Shown here: one piece after another, positions 17,721-26,373 of the stretch
Layout of the letters: every line of letters starts with the position of its first letter
How positions within the stretch are numbered: position 1 is the first letter of the stretch
Source: UBA3006 sp036746695
GTDB lineage: Bacteria; Actinomycetota; Acidimicrobiia; Acidimicrobiales; Ilumatobacteraceae
Direction: 5' to 3'
Assembly: GCA_036746695.1 (NCBI GenBank)
Contig: DAIODP010000001.1
Coordinates: 806,001-870,000 of the forward strand
Length of the DNA stretch: 64,000 nt
Made by a program: the position numbers and the translations under genes
Notes under the pieces: generated by a model
The model's input: only the letters and a program-made list of their open reading frames with translations
What the model was told of the DNA's origin: nothing
Database searches by the model: none

Positions 17721-19283
17721 TTAGCCCTTGAAGCCTGCGAGGATGCCGCTTACCGCTGGGTCGATCATGCTGAACAACAAGTTTGGAACTACACCAAAAA
17801 CAACGATTGCAACAAGCAACGGCGTCCACGCAATCCATTCGAACTTGTTGACGTCTTCAAACTGCGCATGCCCGCTGCCATGATCGTCGGCGCCATGCGC
17901 ACCGCCAGCAAATTCGGCTTTGGGTTCGCCAAAGGCAACGCGCTGAAACATCCACAACAGGTATGCAGCCGCAAGCACTGTGCCAAGCGCCGCAATCACC
18001 ATGTACACGCGGAAGACCGTGACATTGAGGCCTTCGGCGGGGTTATATGCCGAAAGGATTGCAGGGAACTCGCCCCAGAAACCGGCAAGACCGGGCAAGC
18101 CGAGCGAGGCCATGCTGGCCATGCCCAAGATCCAGCCCATGCGTGGCATCTGTGTAAGCAGGCCACCAAGGCGCTTGATCTCGAGCGTGTGATAACGCTC
18201 TTTGATGCTGCCTGCAAGAAAGAACAACATGCCGGTGATGAGGCCGTGCGCAACCATGCCGAACATCGCTGCCGACATACCGAAATCGGTGAGCGTTGAG
18301 ACACCAAGCATGACGTAACCCATGTGTGCAACCGATGAAAAAGCAATGAGCCGCTTCATGTCGGTTTGGGCCAAGCAACCAAGTGCTCCGTAGATGATGC
18401 CGATGACTGCGAGGCCGCCAATGTATGGAGCCCAGGCCTTTGCTGCCTCGGGAAGGATCGGGATGGCAATACGGATGAATCCGTAGGTTCCCAACTTCAG
18501 CAAGATTGCAGCCAGGATGACCGAACCTTGTGTTGGCGCCTGCGTGTGTGCGTCGGGCAACCACGTATGGAATGGGAACATTGGCACCTTTACGGCGAAA
18601 CCAATGAACATTCCTGCAAAGATCCAGATCTGTACGTTGCGCGCGATTGCGCCGCCATTTTCAACGAGGTACGGAATGGCGAAACTCTCGGCGCCAGTCT
18701 TAAAGAACAGCGCAAGGAATGCAACGAGCATTAGTGCCGAACCGAACATGGTGTACAAGAAGAACTTGAGCGATGCGTACTGGCGGTTTTCGCCACCCCA
18801 TACACCGATCATGAAATACATCGGCAACAACACCAGTTCAAAGAACACGAAGAACAAGATGAGGTCTTGAGCAATGAATGTGCCCGCCATACCCGTTTGC
18901 AACACCAGCATCAAGATGAAGAATGCTTTCGGGTTGCCCGGAGAAGGAATGTGGTTGAGGCTGTAAATAACCACCAGCAACGTAATGACCATGGACAACA
19001 CATACATTGGCAAACTGATGCCGTCGACACCGATGAAATAGCTGCTCTTAATGAGCGGAATCCACTTGTTCTCGGCAACGAACTGCATTGTTCCGGCCTG
19101 GTCGAAGTTGAACTTGAAAAGTGTGAATACACCAACTGCCAACGTGGCAATAGACGTGAGCAATGCAACCATCTTGATCAGTTGATCGTTTGCTTTCGGC
19201 ACGATGAGCAGCAACAGCACGCCCACCATTGGTAAGAACGTGCCAACACTCAGCACCCAGTTTTCGTCACGGAGCATTTCCAT
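17721..19283 (-). CDS. nuoM: NADH-quinone oxidoreductase-type subunit M (11-subunit complex)
   Basis: NuoM is an antiporter-like membrane subunit that pumps protons. The 520-residue protein shows the family's FFVFFELVLLPMYFMIGVWG with the essential Glu on span 5, PMFPFHTWLPDAHTQAPTQG, and KRLIAFSSVAHMGYVMLG. Near the C-terminus, between the last spans, is a His/Gly-rich loop with AHGADDHGSGHAQFED that the second NuoM lacks. It lies 26 bp after nuoL. Confidence 0.96.
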   Translation of the reverse strand: MEMLRDENWVLSVGTFLPMVGVLLLLIVPKANDQLIKMVALLTSIATLAVGVFTLFKFNFDQAGTMQFVAENKWIPLIKSSYFIGVDGISLPMYVLSMVITLLVVIYSLNHIPSPGNPKAFFILMLVLQTGMAGTFIAQDLILFFVFFELVLLPMYFMIGVWGGENRQYASLKFFLYTMFGSALMLVAFLALFFKTGAESFAIPYLVENGGAIARNVQIWIFAGMFIGFAVKVPMFPFHTWLPDAHTQAPTQGSVILAAILLKLGTYGFIRIAIPILPEAAKAWAPYIGGLAVIGIIYGALGCLAQTDMKRLIAFSSVAHMGYVMLGVSTLTDFGMSAAMFGMVAHGLITGMLFFLAGSIKERYHTLEIKRLGGLLTQMPRMGWILGMASMASLGLPGLAGFWGEFPAILSAYNPAEGLNVTVFRVYMVIAALGTVLAAAYLLWMFQRVAFGEPKAEFAGGAHGADDHGSGHAQFEDVNKFEWIAWTPLLVAIVVFGVVPNLLFSMIDPAVSGILAGFKG

Positions 19284-19309
19284 GGCGTTGTCTCCCTTGG
19301 TCTCTTTAG

Positions 19310-21634
19310 TTACGAATTGATAATGACGAGTACGAGAGCAGCAACGGCAGCCGCGCTAAATAACAGCGCGCCGTACTGACTCACTTTTCCTGATTGGACA
19401 GGCTGCAAGATGCCACCGGCGCCTCGCGTTGCCCTGCCCGAATTGTTAACCGTGCCATCGACCACGCGTTGATCGATGTTGCGGTAAACCCAGCCCGACA
19501 CCGTGCGCGAAACGCGCGCAACCAAATGCAGGACGCCATCCAAAATGTTGTTGTTAAACCAGTACGCAGCAGCGGCGATTGGGCCAGCAATTGCCTTAAC
19601 AATCACGTTCTCGTACAGCGTGTCCAAGTAGTACTTGTTGTCGAGCAAGTTGTAGCCAGCGCGCAGTGCACCATTGCGTTGCGTGAGGCCAACAAGGCGC
19701 TTGTCTTTCTTGGTGTACAAGGCCACGCAGATAAACCAACTGCTGAGCATGCCGAAGAACACAATGCCGAGCGAGAGCGCTGCTTTCGACCACTTGAACT
19801 TGGCGTGCTCAAGTTTCGGCGCGTAACACACGCCCTCTTTGGGTGTTTCGCTGCCACAAGGAGTTTTTGGATAACCCGCTTCGGCTTGAGGCAACGAGAG
19901 TGCCGCCGATTGGCCGGGGCCGCCTGGTGCAGTTTCCATTACAACGGCCGAACTTGGCTCGACCCATTTCTTGATGAGCTCCCACTTTTCGCCAAATGGT
20001 GTGGCGTTAAGGAAACCCGAGCTGAGTGCAAGTACCGCAAGGATCATGAGCGGAACGGTGATGAGCAAGCCGCTCTCGTGCGGGGCAGCAGCAGCGTGGC
20101 TGTCGTGTGAATCGTGTGCGTCATGCGCATCGTGATGATCATTGTGTGCCGGTGCATGGGCATCATGCTCGTCGTGATGCTCGCCTGCCGATGCACCGCG
20201 AGCGGTGCCGAAGAAGGTGAGGTATGTTGCGCGCGTCATGTAGGCAGCGGTCATGAATGCGCCAATAAGGCCAATGATCATGAAGGTGTTGTAACCGTTG
20301 TTGCCTACGTTGTCGATGATCTCGTCTTTCGAGAAGAAACCAGAGAACGGAAATACTCCGCACAAGGCGAGCGTGGAAATGATCCAGGTGGTGAACGTGA
20401 TTGGCATGACTTTGCGCAAGCCACCCATGTCTTTTTTCATGTCGAATGAGTGGTGCGATGCGCTATGGCTAATCGAGCCGGCGCCAAGGAACAAACACGC
20501 TTTGAAAAATGCGTGCGTAAAGATGTGGAAGACGGCTGGCAACCATGCGCCGGCGCCAAGACCAAGCATCATGTAGCCCAACTGGCTGACGGTGGAATAC
20601 GCAAGTACCTTCTTGATGTCGTTTTGCACGAAAGCCAAAGCGGCCGCAATGACGATGGTGATGCCACCGATGATGGTGATGAAGTTGCCACCCGTTCCCA
20701 AAATGTCGAAGCCTGTAAAAAACACTGGGTACAGACGCGACACCAAGAACACGCCTGCAACCACCATGGTGGACGAGTGCAATAGCGAACTGACGGGGGT
20801 TGGGCCGGCCATGGCGTCGGGCAACCACGTGTGCAGCGGGAACTGGCCGCTCTTACCGATGGCTGCAATGAACAACGCGATTGCTGCAACGAGGATGATG
20901 GTGCTGTTGGGCTCACCCGACAAGGCCCAAGCGCTGATGCCGCGGATGGAGAAACCGGAAACGCCAAGGTTCTCGGTTGTCCAGTCGTTGGAAGCGAAGT
21001 ACAGCATGGAGATACCAACGAGCAGTCCCATGTCGCCAGTGCGCACAGTGAAAAACGCTTTCAGTGCAGCGCGGCTATTGGCGCCGTCTTCCCACCAGTG
21101 GCCGATCAACATGAAGCTGCAGAGGCCCATGATCTCCCAGCCCAACAACAACAAGATGGTGTCTTCGGCAATGACCATTGCCAACATGCCAGCAGAGAAC
21201 AACGTGAGTGCGGCGAAGAAGTGTGTGTAGCGGCGGTCGCCTCGTAGGTATTCAAGCGAGTAAATCTGCACCAGCGTGGAGATGAACGCAACAACGACCA
21301 AAACAATGACGGCCAGGCCGTCGATGGATTGGCCGATTGTAAATTTCATGCCACCGATTTGCCACCAGTTCCACGTGTGAACAACCGGCGAAATGAACTG
21401 ACCCTCTGCCGCGCTATTTACCCGATCGATCCACTGCAGTGCGGTGCCGCCTGCCAACACCAGGCTTGCCACCATCGACAACACACCAACTTCGCTGCCC
21501 TTCATTGGCAAGCGCTTACCAAACAAGATAATGATGAAGAAACACACCGCAGGAACGATGGGAATCAAGTAGGCGTGGTCGAGGAACCAGCCGGAAGACA
21601 GTTGGTTGAGGGCTTCGGATGCGGCAATCATCAT
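19310..21634 (-). CDS. nuoL: NADH-quinone oxidoreductase-type subunit L, long form (11-subunit complex)
   Basis: NuoL is the distal proton-pumping subunit with the long lateral helix. At 774 residues this copy is about 140 longer than the second NuoL in the window. The core is normal (FLGWEIMGLCSFMLIGHWWE-like region near residue 165, LPDAMAGPTPVSSLLHSSTM, KKVLAYSTVSQLGYMMLGLG). The extra length is mainly two insertions: a His-rich stretch at about residues 478-520 with 12 His in under 40 residues, and a Pro/Gly-rich loop at about 565-612 with two Cys. The ATG overlaps the nuoK stop (TAATG). Confidence 0.95.
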   Translation of the reverse strand: MMIAASEALNQLSSGWFLDHAYLIPIVPAVCFFIIILFGKRLPMKGSEVGVLSMVASLVLAGGTALQWIDRVNSAAEGQFISPVVHTWNWWQIGGMKFTIGQSIDGLAVIVLVVVAFISTLVQIYSLEYLRGDRRYTHFFAALTLFSAGMLAMVIAEDTILLLLGWEIMGLCSFMLIGHWWEDGANSRAALKAFFTVRTGDMGLLVGISMLYFASNDWTTENLGVSGFSIRGISAWALSGEPNSTIILVAAIALFIAAIGKSGQFPLHTWLPDAMAGPTPVSSLLHSSTMVVAGVFLVSRLYPVFFTGFDILGTGGNFITIIGGITIVIAAALAFVQNDIKKVLAYSTVSQLGYMMLGLGAGAWLPAVFHIFTHAFFKACLFLGAGSISHSASHHSFDMKKDMGGLRKVMPITFTTWIISTLALCGVFPFSGFFSKDEIIDNVGNNGYNTFMIIGLIGAFMTAAYMTRATYLTFFGTARGASAGEHHDEHDAHAPAHNDHHDAHDAHDSHDSHAAAAPHESGLLITVPLMILAVLALSSGFLNATPFGEKWELIKKWVEPSSAVVMETAPGGPGQSAALSLPQAEAGYPKTPCGSETPKEGVCYAPKLEHAKFKWSKAALSLGIVFFGMLSSWFICVALYTKKDKRLVGLTQRNGALRAGYNLLDNKYYLDTLYENVIVKAIAGPIAAAAYWFNNNILDGVLHLVARVSRTVSGWVYRNIDQRVVDGTVNNSGRATRGAGGILQPVQSGKVSQYGALLFSAAAVAALVLVIINS

Positions 21635-21933
21635 TAGCCCTTCATTTCCGAGAGATCGTCAAGCGAGATGGTCTTGCGGTTGCGATACACCAGCAACACC
21701 AAGCCAAGGCCCACGCCAACTTCGGCAGCAGCAATTGCGATGACATACAACGCAAACGTGTGACCGTCGGTGGAGCCGTTACGCAATGCGAAAGCAATGA
21801 AGTTGAGGTTGACCGCGTTCAAAATAAGTTCGATCGACATCAGCACCAACACGGCATTTTTACGGGCGATAACGCCGTACACCCCAATGCAAAACAGCAC
21901 GGCGGCAAGAAGAAGGAATTGATTAACGAGCAT
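21634..21933 (-). CDS. nuoK: NADH-quinone oxidoreductase-type subunit K (11-subunit complex)
   Basis: NuoK is a small three-span membrane subunit with two conserved Glu residues on the proton path. The 99-residue product keeps both, in LMSIELILNAVNLNF and in AAAEVGVGLGLVLL. Length is normal for the family. The gene overlaps nuoL by one base and follows nuoJ by 6 bp. Confidence 0.96.
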   Translation of the reverse strand: MLVNQFLLLAAVLFCIGVYGVIARKNAVLVLMSIELILNAVNLNFIAFALRNGSTDGHTFALYVIAIAAAEVGVGLGLVLLVYRNRKTISLDDLSEMKG

Positions 21934-21939
21934 CGTCGA

Positions 21940-22434
21940 TCAGTCCTTCCTCGCGAGCACAATGGCCCCGATCACTGCGGCAAGCAACACGAACGAAAGC
22001 GCCCAGAATGGCAACAGGTATGGGCCAAAGATTTGGTCGGAAACTTGCTGCGTGGAAACGATGTTGTCGTCGGTTGGCATGCGCTCGTCGCCGAAACTGT
22101 TGACGAGGGCAACGGCCATTGCTGCGAACAAAACCAACGCAACGGGAATACCCAACTTCCAATAGGTGTTATTCAGCCCGCTGTCGCGTCCGATGCGCGA
22201 GCGCGTAAGCATGGTGCCGAACAAGAACAGCACCATCACTGCACCTATATATACGAGCACTTGCGTGACGGCTACAAACTCGGCTGCAAGCAAGATGTAT
22301 TGAGCAGCAACGCCAGAAAGCACCACCACTAGCCACAGCGCCGCGTGCACCACGTTGCTGGTGGTAACCACGCGAACGGCGGCGATGATCATCACTGCTG
22401 CAATGATTGCGAAGCCAATGTTCTGAGCGATCAT
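21940..22434 (-). CDS. nuoJ: NADH-quinone oxidoreductase-type subunit J (11-subunit complex)
   Basis: NuoJ is a five-span membrane subunit containing the pi-bulge helix involved in coupling. The 164-residue protein carries NVVHAALWLVVVLSGVAAQY, then AEFVAVTQVLVYIGAVMVLFLF, the conserved third-helix region. A longer frame starts inside nuoI at 22512 but its first 26 residues are unrelated, so I use the ATG at 22434, which begins MIAQNIGFAI and lies 10 bp after the nuoI stop. Confidence 0.94.
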   Translation of the reverse strand: MIAQNIGFAIIAAVMIIAAVRVVTTSNVVHAALWLVVVLSGVAAQYILLAAEFVAVTQVLVYIGAVMVLFLFGTMLTRSRIGRDSGLNNTYWKLGIPVALVLFAAMAVALVNSFGDERMPTDDNIVSTQQVSDQIFGPYLLPFWALSFVLLAAVIGAIVLARKD

Positions 22435-22444
22435 GATGTTTGCC

Positions 22445-22933
22445 TTACTTCTTCTTCTTGTCGGCGCCGACTTCAAGCTCTGGCGCTTCGGGAACTGTTT
22501 CCATCCACTCACTCAACTTTGTCTTGTCGTGCAACAAGTCGGTGATGTTTGGTTCGGAGTATTCGTATTCGGGGCTCCAGAAGAGCGCGTCGAATGGGCA
22601 CACTTCAACGCAGATGCCGCAATACATGCACAGCGCGTAGTCGATGTCGAAACGGTCGAGCATGTTGACTTGGCGTGGCTTACCACCCTCGCGGCGTGGC
22701 GGTGCCAACTCTTTGTGCGCTTCGATGTAAATACACCAGTCGGGGCACGAGCGTGAGCACAACATGCACGAGGTGCAGTTGTCTTGGTGCAGGGCAATGA
22801 CACCGCGTGCGCGAATTGGCGGGGTCTCTTTTTCGTGCGGATATTGCACGGTGTTGGAGCCGTTTTTAAACGTTCGCATCATGGTGCCAAACGTGATGCC
22901 AAGACCCTTGATTAAGCCAGGAACCTTTGCCAT
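22445..22933 (-). CDS. nuoI: NADH-quinone oxidoreductase-type subunit I (11-subunit complex)
   Basis: NuoI carries two [4Fe-4S] clusters (N6a and N6b) in the peripheral arm. The 162-residue protein has both motifs intact: CTSCMLCSRSCPDWC and CMYCGICVEVCPFDA. In a complex without NuoE, F and G this subunit is the most exposed end of the iron-sulfur chain and a likely docking site for an electron donor such as ferredoxin; that is inference from related 11-subunit complexes. A Lys-rich tail ends the protein. The ATG overlaps the nuoH stop (TAATG). Confidence 0.95.
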   Translation of the reverse strand: MAKVPGLIKGLGITFGTMMRTFKNGSNTVQYPHEKETPPIRARGVIALHQDNCTSCMLCSRSCPDWCIYIEAHKELAPPRREGGKPRQVNMLDRFDIDYALCMYCGICVEVCPFDALFWSPEYEYSEPNITDLLHDKTKLSEWMETVPEAPELEVGADKKKK

Positions 22934-23988
22934 TAGAACGCCACCTTCAAAACAGCAGTTGCCATGATGTTGGCAAGCGACACGGGGATAAGAACTTTCC
23001 AGGCAAAGCGTTGCAGTTGGTCTTCACGGAAACGTGGATAGGTGAAGCGAACCCACATGATGAGGAACGTGAGCACCAGCATCTTGGTAATCACAATGAT
23101 GGGGCCGGCAATGTTCATCCAGTTGGAAACATCATCCATCGATGTCCAGCCGAACCATGCGAATGGAACGCCCCAACCACCAAGGAAGAGCGTGCTAGCT
23201 ATCATGGCGAAAACGCCGGCGGTTGCAAACTCGCCGATGAAGAAAATGAGGAAGCGGAAGCCCGAGTACTCCGTCATGTAGCCAGAGACCAACTCCGATT
23301 CGGCAATTGGCATGTCGAAAGGTGCCTGCGTAAGTTCGGCCTGAATTGCAATCATGAACACCACGAACCCCACGAACTGTGTCAGCACGTAGGGGTTTCC
23401 GACTCCATCAAAACCAAACATGGAACCCGCGTTTTGCGCAAAAACAATTTGTTGCAAGTTCATGGTGCCGGCCTGAATAACCACGCCCATAACCGCAAGC
23501 ACCATTGGCAACTCGTACGCAATTAGCTGACCAGCAGCGCGCAAGCCGCCCAACAACGAATACTTGTTGGCGCTCGACCAGCCGGCCATCAAAATGCCAA
23601 GCACCGAAATGGACGAAACAGCAAGTGCGTAGAACACACCAGTTTCAAAGTCGGTGAACCACGCGTCGGGTCCGAAAGGAACAACCACCACCAACAAGAA
23701 CGTGCTCATCAAAACCACAATCGGCGCCATCTTGAAGATCGGTTTGTCGGCGCTCTCGGGCTGAATGTCTTCTTTCTGCAACCATTTGCCAACTTCGGCA
23801 ACCAGCTGCAACGAACCGTATGGGCCTGCTTCCATTGGGCCAAGGCGGCTTTGCATAAACGACATCATCTTGAACAAGAACAAGTACACGATGGTGCCCG
23901 CAGGCAACAACACGGCCACCAACCCACCGAGCACGCGCAAAAGCGACTGACCCCAGTACGGGATCTCGACAGCAAGAAGAGCAAACAT
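22933..23988 (-). CDS. nuoH: NADH-quinone oxidoreductase-type subunit H, diverged (11-subunit complex)
   Basis: NuoH forms most of the quinone tunnel and the entry to the proton channel. The 351-residue protein keeps AELTQAPFDMPIAESELVSG and the C-terminal RFTYPRFREDQLQRFAWKVL. It departs from the family at the first tunnel motif: where NuoH proteins normally have FERK before the MQ.R.GP sequence, this one has FLFK (residues 37-40), followed by an intact MQSRLGP. The start at 23988 overlaps the nuoD stop (TGATG); the upstream extension of the open frame is not NuoH-like. Confidence 0.94.
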   Translation of the reverse strand: MFALLAVEIPYWGQSLLRVLGGLVAVLLPAGTIVYLFLFKMMSFMQSRLGPMEAGPYGSLQLVAEVGKWLQKEDIQPESADKPIFKMAPIVVLMSTFLLVVVVPFGPDAWFTDFETGVFYALAVSSISVLGILMAGWSSANKYSLLGGLRAAGQLIAYELPMVLAVMGVVIQAGTMNLQQIVFAQNAGSMFGFDGVGNPYVLTQFVGFVVFMIAIQAELTQAPFDMPIAESELVSGYMTEYSGFRFLIFFIGEFATAGVFAMIASTLFLGGWGVPFAWFGWTSMDDVSNWMNIAGPIIVITKMLVLTFLIMWVRFTYPRFREDQLQRFAWKVLIPVSLANIMATAVLKVAF

Positions 23989-25184
23989 CAGCGGTCGATG
24001 TCTCCCAAGATGAAGTACAGCGACGCAAGGATGGTGATGATGTCCGGAACATAGACACCGCGCAACAACCACGGAGTAATGGAGATGTTGTTAAAGCTTG
24101 CCGAGCGAATCTTGACGCGGAACGGGCCAAGATCGCCGCGCGAAACCACGTAATAGCCCATTTCGCCAAGTGGGTTTTCTGTTGACACCCATGCTTCGCC
24201 TTCTGGCACCTTGATGATCTTTGGAACCTTGGCCATAACCGGGCCGCTTGGAATGCCGTCGAGCAACTTGTCGACAATCAAGGTTGCTTCGCGTGTTTCC
24301 TGCAAACGAATCCAGCAGCGAGCAAAACTGTCGCCGTCTGGGTGTGTCCACACTTTGAAATCAACCTTGTTGTAGGCAAGCGCGATGTCTTGGTCGCGAC
24401 GCAAATCCCAATCCACGCCGCTAGCGCGAAGGTTGGCACCCGACAAGCCGTATTGCAACGCAACATCGCGCGGGATAACGCCGATGCCACGTGTGCGCGA
24501 CTGGAAGATTTCGTTTCCAAACAACAATGTTTCAATTTCGTCGCAGAAGTTGCGCAACTTCTTCATCACAACTTTGGTCTCGTCGATCCAGCCGGCAGGT
24601 AAGTCGTCCTTAAGGCCACCAATGCGATCGAAGTTTGGGTGGAAGCGGCCACCCGTTGCCGACTCGATGAGGTTGAGTACGTATTCGCGATCGCGGAAGG
24701 CCAAGAACACTGGCGTGATGGCGCCCAACTGCACGCCCAAGTCGCCGAGGAACAAAGAAACGTTGGCAATGCGCGAAAGTTCGAACAAGATGGTGCGAAT
24801 CCATTGCGCGCGATCTGGCGCTTCCACGCCCATCAATTTTTCGGCTGCCAAAATGAACGGCACTTCGTTGGCAAAACTGCCAAGCCAGTCGATGCGGTTA
24901 ACAAGTGTTGTCACCTGCGGGAAGGTGCGCACTTCCGTAAGTTTTTCGTAGCCGCGGTGCATGTAACCGCACGATGGTTCGGCCCACACCACTTGCTCGC
25001 CGTCGAGGCGAGCAATGATGCGCAGCGTTCCGTGCGTTGCTGGGTGCTGTGGCCCAATGTTGAGGGTCATGCCCTCGGTCTCAAGTTCTACGTTCAGCCG
25101 TGCATCTGCAGCCTGCGAAGCGATGTAACTGAGTTGCTGGCGGTTGCCAAGCTTTGCCGAGACTGGATCGTTGAGAATGGTCAT
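23988..25184 (-). CDS. nuoD: NADH-quinone oxidoreductase-type subunit D, diverged (11-subunit complex)
   Basis: NuoD, with NuoB and NuoH, forms the quinone reduction site. The 398-residue protein aligns without gaps to Thermus Nqo4 (from memory) through the key region. The quinone-binding His loop GPQHPATHG is intact (His51). The NRID sequence, however, is followed by Trp at residue 100, where Nqo4 and nearly all NuoD proteins have the quinone-contacting Tyr. It also has CGYMHRGYEKL, with Arg77 at the position methylated in mammalian NDUFS2. The C-terminus ends GDIDR as usual. It overlaps nuoC by 4 nt (ATGA). Confidence 0.95.
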   Translation of the reverse strand: MTILNDPVSAKLGNRQQLSYIASQAADARLNVELETEGMTLNIGPQHPATHGTLRIIARLDGEQVVWAEPSCGYMHRGYEKLTEVRTFPQVTTLVNRIDWLGSFANEVPFILAAEKLMGVEAPDRAQWIRTILFELSRIANVSLFLGDLGVQLGAITPVFLAFRDREYVLNLIESATGGRFHPNFDRIGGLKDDLPAGWIDETKVVMKKLRNFCDEIETLLFGNEIFQSRTRGIGVIPRDVALQYGLSGANLRASGVDWDLRRDQDIALAYNKVDFKVWTHPDGDSFARCWIRLQETREATLIVDKLLDGIPSGPVMAKVPKIIKVPEGEAWVSTENPLGEMGYYVVSRGDLGPFRVKIRSASFNNISITPWLLRGVYVPDIITILASLYFILGDIDR

Positions 25185-25861
25185 GAGGCACTTTCCTCTT
25201 CTGTTGCATCGCCGCCTGGCAATGGCTCAACGTCCACAATTCCTGGCCACGGCTTAACCATGCGCGCAAGCAATGGGAAATCTTTGCGCATTGGGAAACC
25301 TTCGAAGTCTGTTGGCAAATACATGTTGCGCAAGTCTGGGTGACCAACAAAACCAATACCAAACATTTCATGCGCTTCACGCTCGTGCCAGTTGGCGCCC
25401 GCGAACACACTGGAAATGGACTCAATCGTGTACGAATCGTTTGGCACGTCGGCCTTCACGTTGATCCCCAAATGGGTTTCCGAATTAACGATGCGCACCA
25501 ACAACTGCATTCGAGTGTCACCGCCCGTATAGCCAGGGCGAATGGTGCTGTCGCGCTCGGGTGCTGGCTCGGATGGGTCGTCCTCGCCGCGGCCAAATGG
25601 CGATGGAAGCCAATCGATTGCCGACAAGAAACAGAAGTAATCGAAACCGTGAGCATCCTTCAGTTTTTGAATGCTGTTCCGCCACGACTCGGTGCTCACT
25701 CGAACCCAAATGTCGTCGCCAGGTTTTACCAACGAATCGACAACTGCGGCACCAAGCGTGCCGCGAATGGCGGCAACCATCGCATCACGCATTGCATCAA
25801 CTGCAGGTGCGGCGGTTTCAGCGGGCGACGACAACTGGTTTTCCTTGCCTTTCGGCTTCAT
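25181..25861 (-). CDS. nuoC: NADH-quinone oxidoreductase-type subunit C (11-subunit complex)
   Basis: NuoC is a peripheral-arm scaffold subunit without cofactors. The 226-residue protein contains FDYFCFLSAIDWLP, LLVRIVNSETHLGINVKADV, then the family signature WHEREAHEMFGIGFVGHPDL and FEGFPMRKDFPL. It is a separate gene, not fused to nuoD. From the ATG at 25861 it overlaps nuoB by 44 nt; an ATG at 25792 would avoid the overlap at the cost of 23 non-conserved residues. Confidence 0.94.
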   Translation of the reverse strand: MKPKGKENQLSSPAETAAPAVDAMRDAMVAAIRGTLGAAVVDSLVKPGDDIWVRVSTESWRNSIQKLKDAHGFDYFCFLSAIDWLPSPFGRGEDDPSEPAPERDSTIRPGYTGGDTRMQLLVRIVNSETHLGINVKADVPNDSYTIESISSVFAGANWHEREAHEMFGIGFVGHPDLRNMYLPTDFEGFPMRKDFPLLARMVKPWPGIVDVEPLPGGDATEEESAS

Positions 25862-26369
25862 CGGATGCGTTCATAGAAACAGTTCCTTCGCCGCGCCAAC
25901 GCGCACCCATATCTTCGTTCTTGATTCGCTGTTGCAACAACACGATGCCTTCAAGCAACGCTTCTGGGCGAGGAGGACAACCAGGCACATACACATCAAC
26001 TGGAATGATTTGGTCAACACCTTTAGTGACCGAGTAGCTGTCCCAATATGGGCCACCGCAGTTTGCGCAACTGCCCATCGAGATCACGTATTTCGGCTCC
26101 GGCATTTGTTCGTACAAACGCTTGATGGCAGGAGCCATCTTGTCGGTAACTGTTCCCGAGATAACTACGAGGTCGGCTTGGCGCGGGCTTGCAGGAAGTG
26201 GAATAACACCAAGACGCATCACGTCGTAACGCGGTGAACCAAATGCAGCACCCATTTCAATTGCGCAACATGCAAGACCCCACTGATACACCCACAACGA
26301 ATATGAGCGACCCATGTTGAACAACGAGTTCAGTGGTTTGGGCAAACGCCCACGATCTACGAGGCCCAT
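25818..26369 (-). CDS. nuoB: NADH-quinone oxidoreductase-type subunit B (11-subunit complex)
   Basis: NuoB holds cluster N2, the immediate electron donor to quinone. The 183-residue protein has the tandem Cys pair in GLACCAIEMGAAF, the third ligand in SMGSCANCGGPYW, and the fourth in VPGCPPRPEALLEG, so N2 should be complete. The GGPYWDSYSVTKG region differs from GGMFNNYAIVQG in the second copy of the window, showing the two complexes are old paralogues and not recent duplicates. It follows nuoA by 4 bp. Confidence 0.95.
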   Translation of the reverse strand: MGLVDRGRLPKPLNSLFNMGRSYSLWVYQWGLACCAIEMGAAFGSPRYDVMRLGVIPLPASPRQADLVVISGTVTDKMAPAIKRLYEQMPEPKYVISMGSCANCGGPYWDSYSVTKGVDQIIPVDVYVPGCPPRPEALLEGIVLLQQRIKNEDMGARWRGEGTVSMNASDEAERQGKPVVVAR

Positions 26370-26373
26370 GTTG

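Noticed and set aside
20592..21230. A 212-codon plus-strand open frame opposite nuoL, with similar long ones in the other nuo genes
   Set aside because: These lie wholly within conserved subunits read on the other strand, are Met- or Pro-rich, and match nothing.
23988..24072. Earlier in-frame starts for nuoH (first cluster), and likewise for nuoJ, nuoM, nuoE, nuoD and nuoH of the second cluster
   Set aside because: The extra N-terminal residues come from the upstream gene in another frame and resemble no Nuo protein; later starts give 1- or 4-nt overlaps and normal N-termini.
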